Assembly: GCF_019393635.1 (NCBI RefSeq)
Contig: NC_057861.1
Span: forward strand, 656,731,724-656,795,723
Source of the DNA: Dromiciops gliroides
Taxonomy: Eukaryota > Chordata > Mammalia > Microbiotheria > Microbiotheriidae
Length of the DNA: 64,000 nt
Direction of reading: 5' to 3'
Shown here: positions 63,930 through 64,000 of the stretch, one piece after another
Position numbering within the stretch: the first letter of the stretch is position 1
How the letters are laid out: each line of letters starts with the position of its first letter
Translations under genes and position numbers: made by a program
Notes under the pieces: generated by a model
Seen by the model: the letters and a program-made list of their open reading frames with translations, nothing else
Databases searched by the model: none
What the model was told of the DNA's origin: nothing

Positions 63930-64000
63930 GAGGCAGCTAAATGGCACAGTAGAAAGCGTACTAGGCTTAGGAGTCAGGAAAACCTGATTTCAAATACTGC
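63930..64000 (+). mobile_element. SINE head cut by window end
   Basis: GAGGCAGCTAAATGGCACAG followed by a diverged head; probably a long or MIR-type marsupial SINE. Confidence 0.75.

Noticed and set aside
58000..64000. Possible first exon of a downstream gene (FKTN follows FSD1L in human)
   Set aside because: No matching coding sequence and no CpG-rich promoter seen in this interval; the neighbour must lie beyond the window.

Overview
The window looks like marsupial chromosomal DNA. It is AT-rich and intron-dominated, and it is packed with a roughly 145-bp tRNA-like SINE (A box TGGCGCAGTGG, B box GTTCAAATC) of the WSINE1/WALLSI type. Also present are longer SINEs whose 3' part resembles a BovB/RTE LINE tail, marsupial-type LINE-1, abundant L2 and CR1/L3 remnants, and MIR/THER1-type core-SINEs. 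About 25 copies of the short SINE suggest an Australian marsupial, but the species cannot be fixed from sequence alone.

One protein-coding gene is recognisable: FSD1L (fibronectin type III and SPRY domain containing 1-like), on the + strand. Ten coding exons (10024-10046, 18609-18730, 26498-26707, 30832-30930, 36473-36602, 37385-37417, 46698-46798, 47356-47607, 53069-53157, 54494-54616) join in one open frame of 1182 bp (393 residues plus stop). All have AG acceptors and GT donors. They encode the end of the coiled-coil/COS region, the FN3 domain, a basic Ser-rich linker with an optional 11-codon microexon, and the whole SPRY domain. The N-terminal coiled-coil exons and the promoter lie upstream of the window. 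Two exons are microexons, of 23 and 33 nt. A SINE-poor stretch after the stop (54617 to about 58190) probably contains a long 3' UTR; beyond it is intergenic DNA. No exon of a second gene was recognised.

Layout: 1-5108, a decayed + strand LINE-1 carrying several SINEs; 5109-18608, large introns around the 23-nt exon, with SINEs and a U6 pseudogene; 18731-26497, intron with L1, a mariner-like element inside L2, and a long + strand L2; 26708-30831, intron with a long antisense L2 that contains a decayed copy of FSD1L exon 30832-30930; 30931-36472, intron with SINEs and an L1 fragment; 37418-46697, intron with a composite of nested L1 copies and a solo LTR; 47608-53068, intron with a foldback element whose two ends are both LTR 5' ends; 53158-54493, intron with L1 3'-UTR-like sequence and microsatellites; 58190-64000, flank with two adjacent SINEs, antisense CR1/L3, and an antisense L1 hosting a SINE, a solo LTR and a U4 snRNA fragment.

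The strongest candidates for something undescribed are the LTR-derived foldback element (47832-48460), the exon fragment copied into an L2 element (28722-28898) and the two microexons. Family names rest on remembered consensus sequences; no database search was possible.
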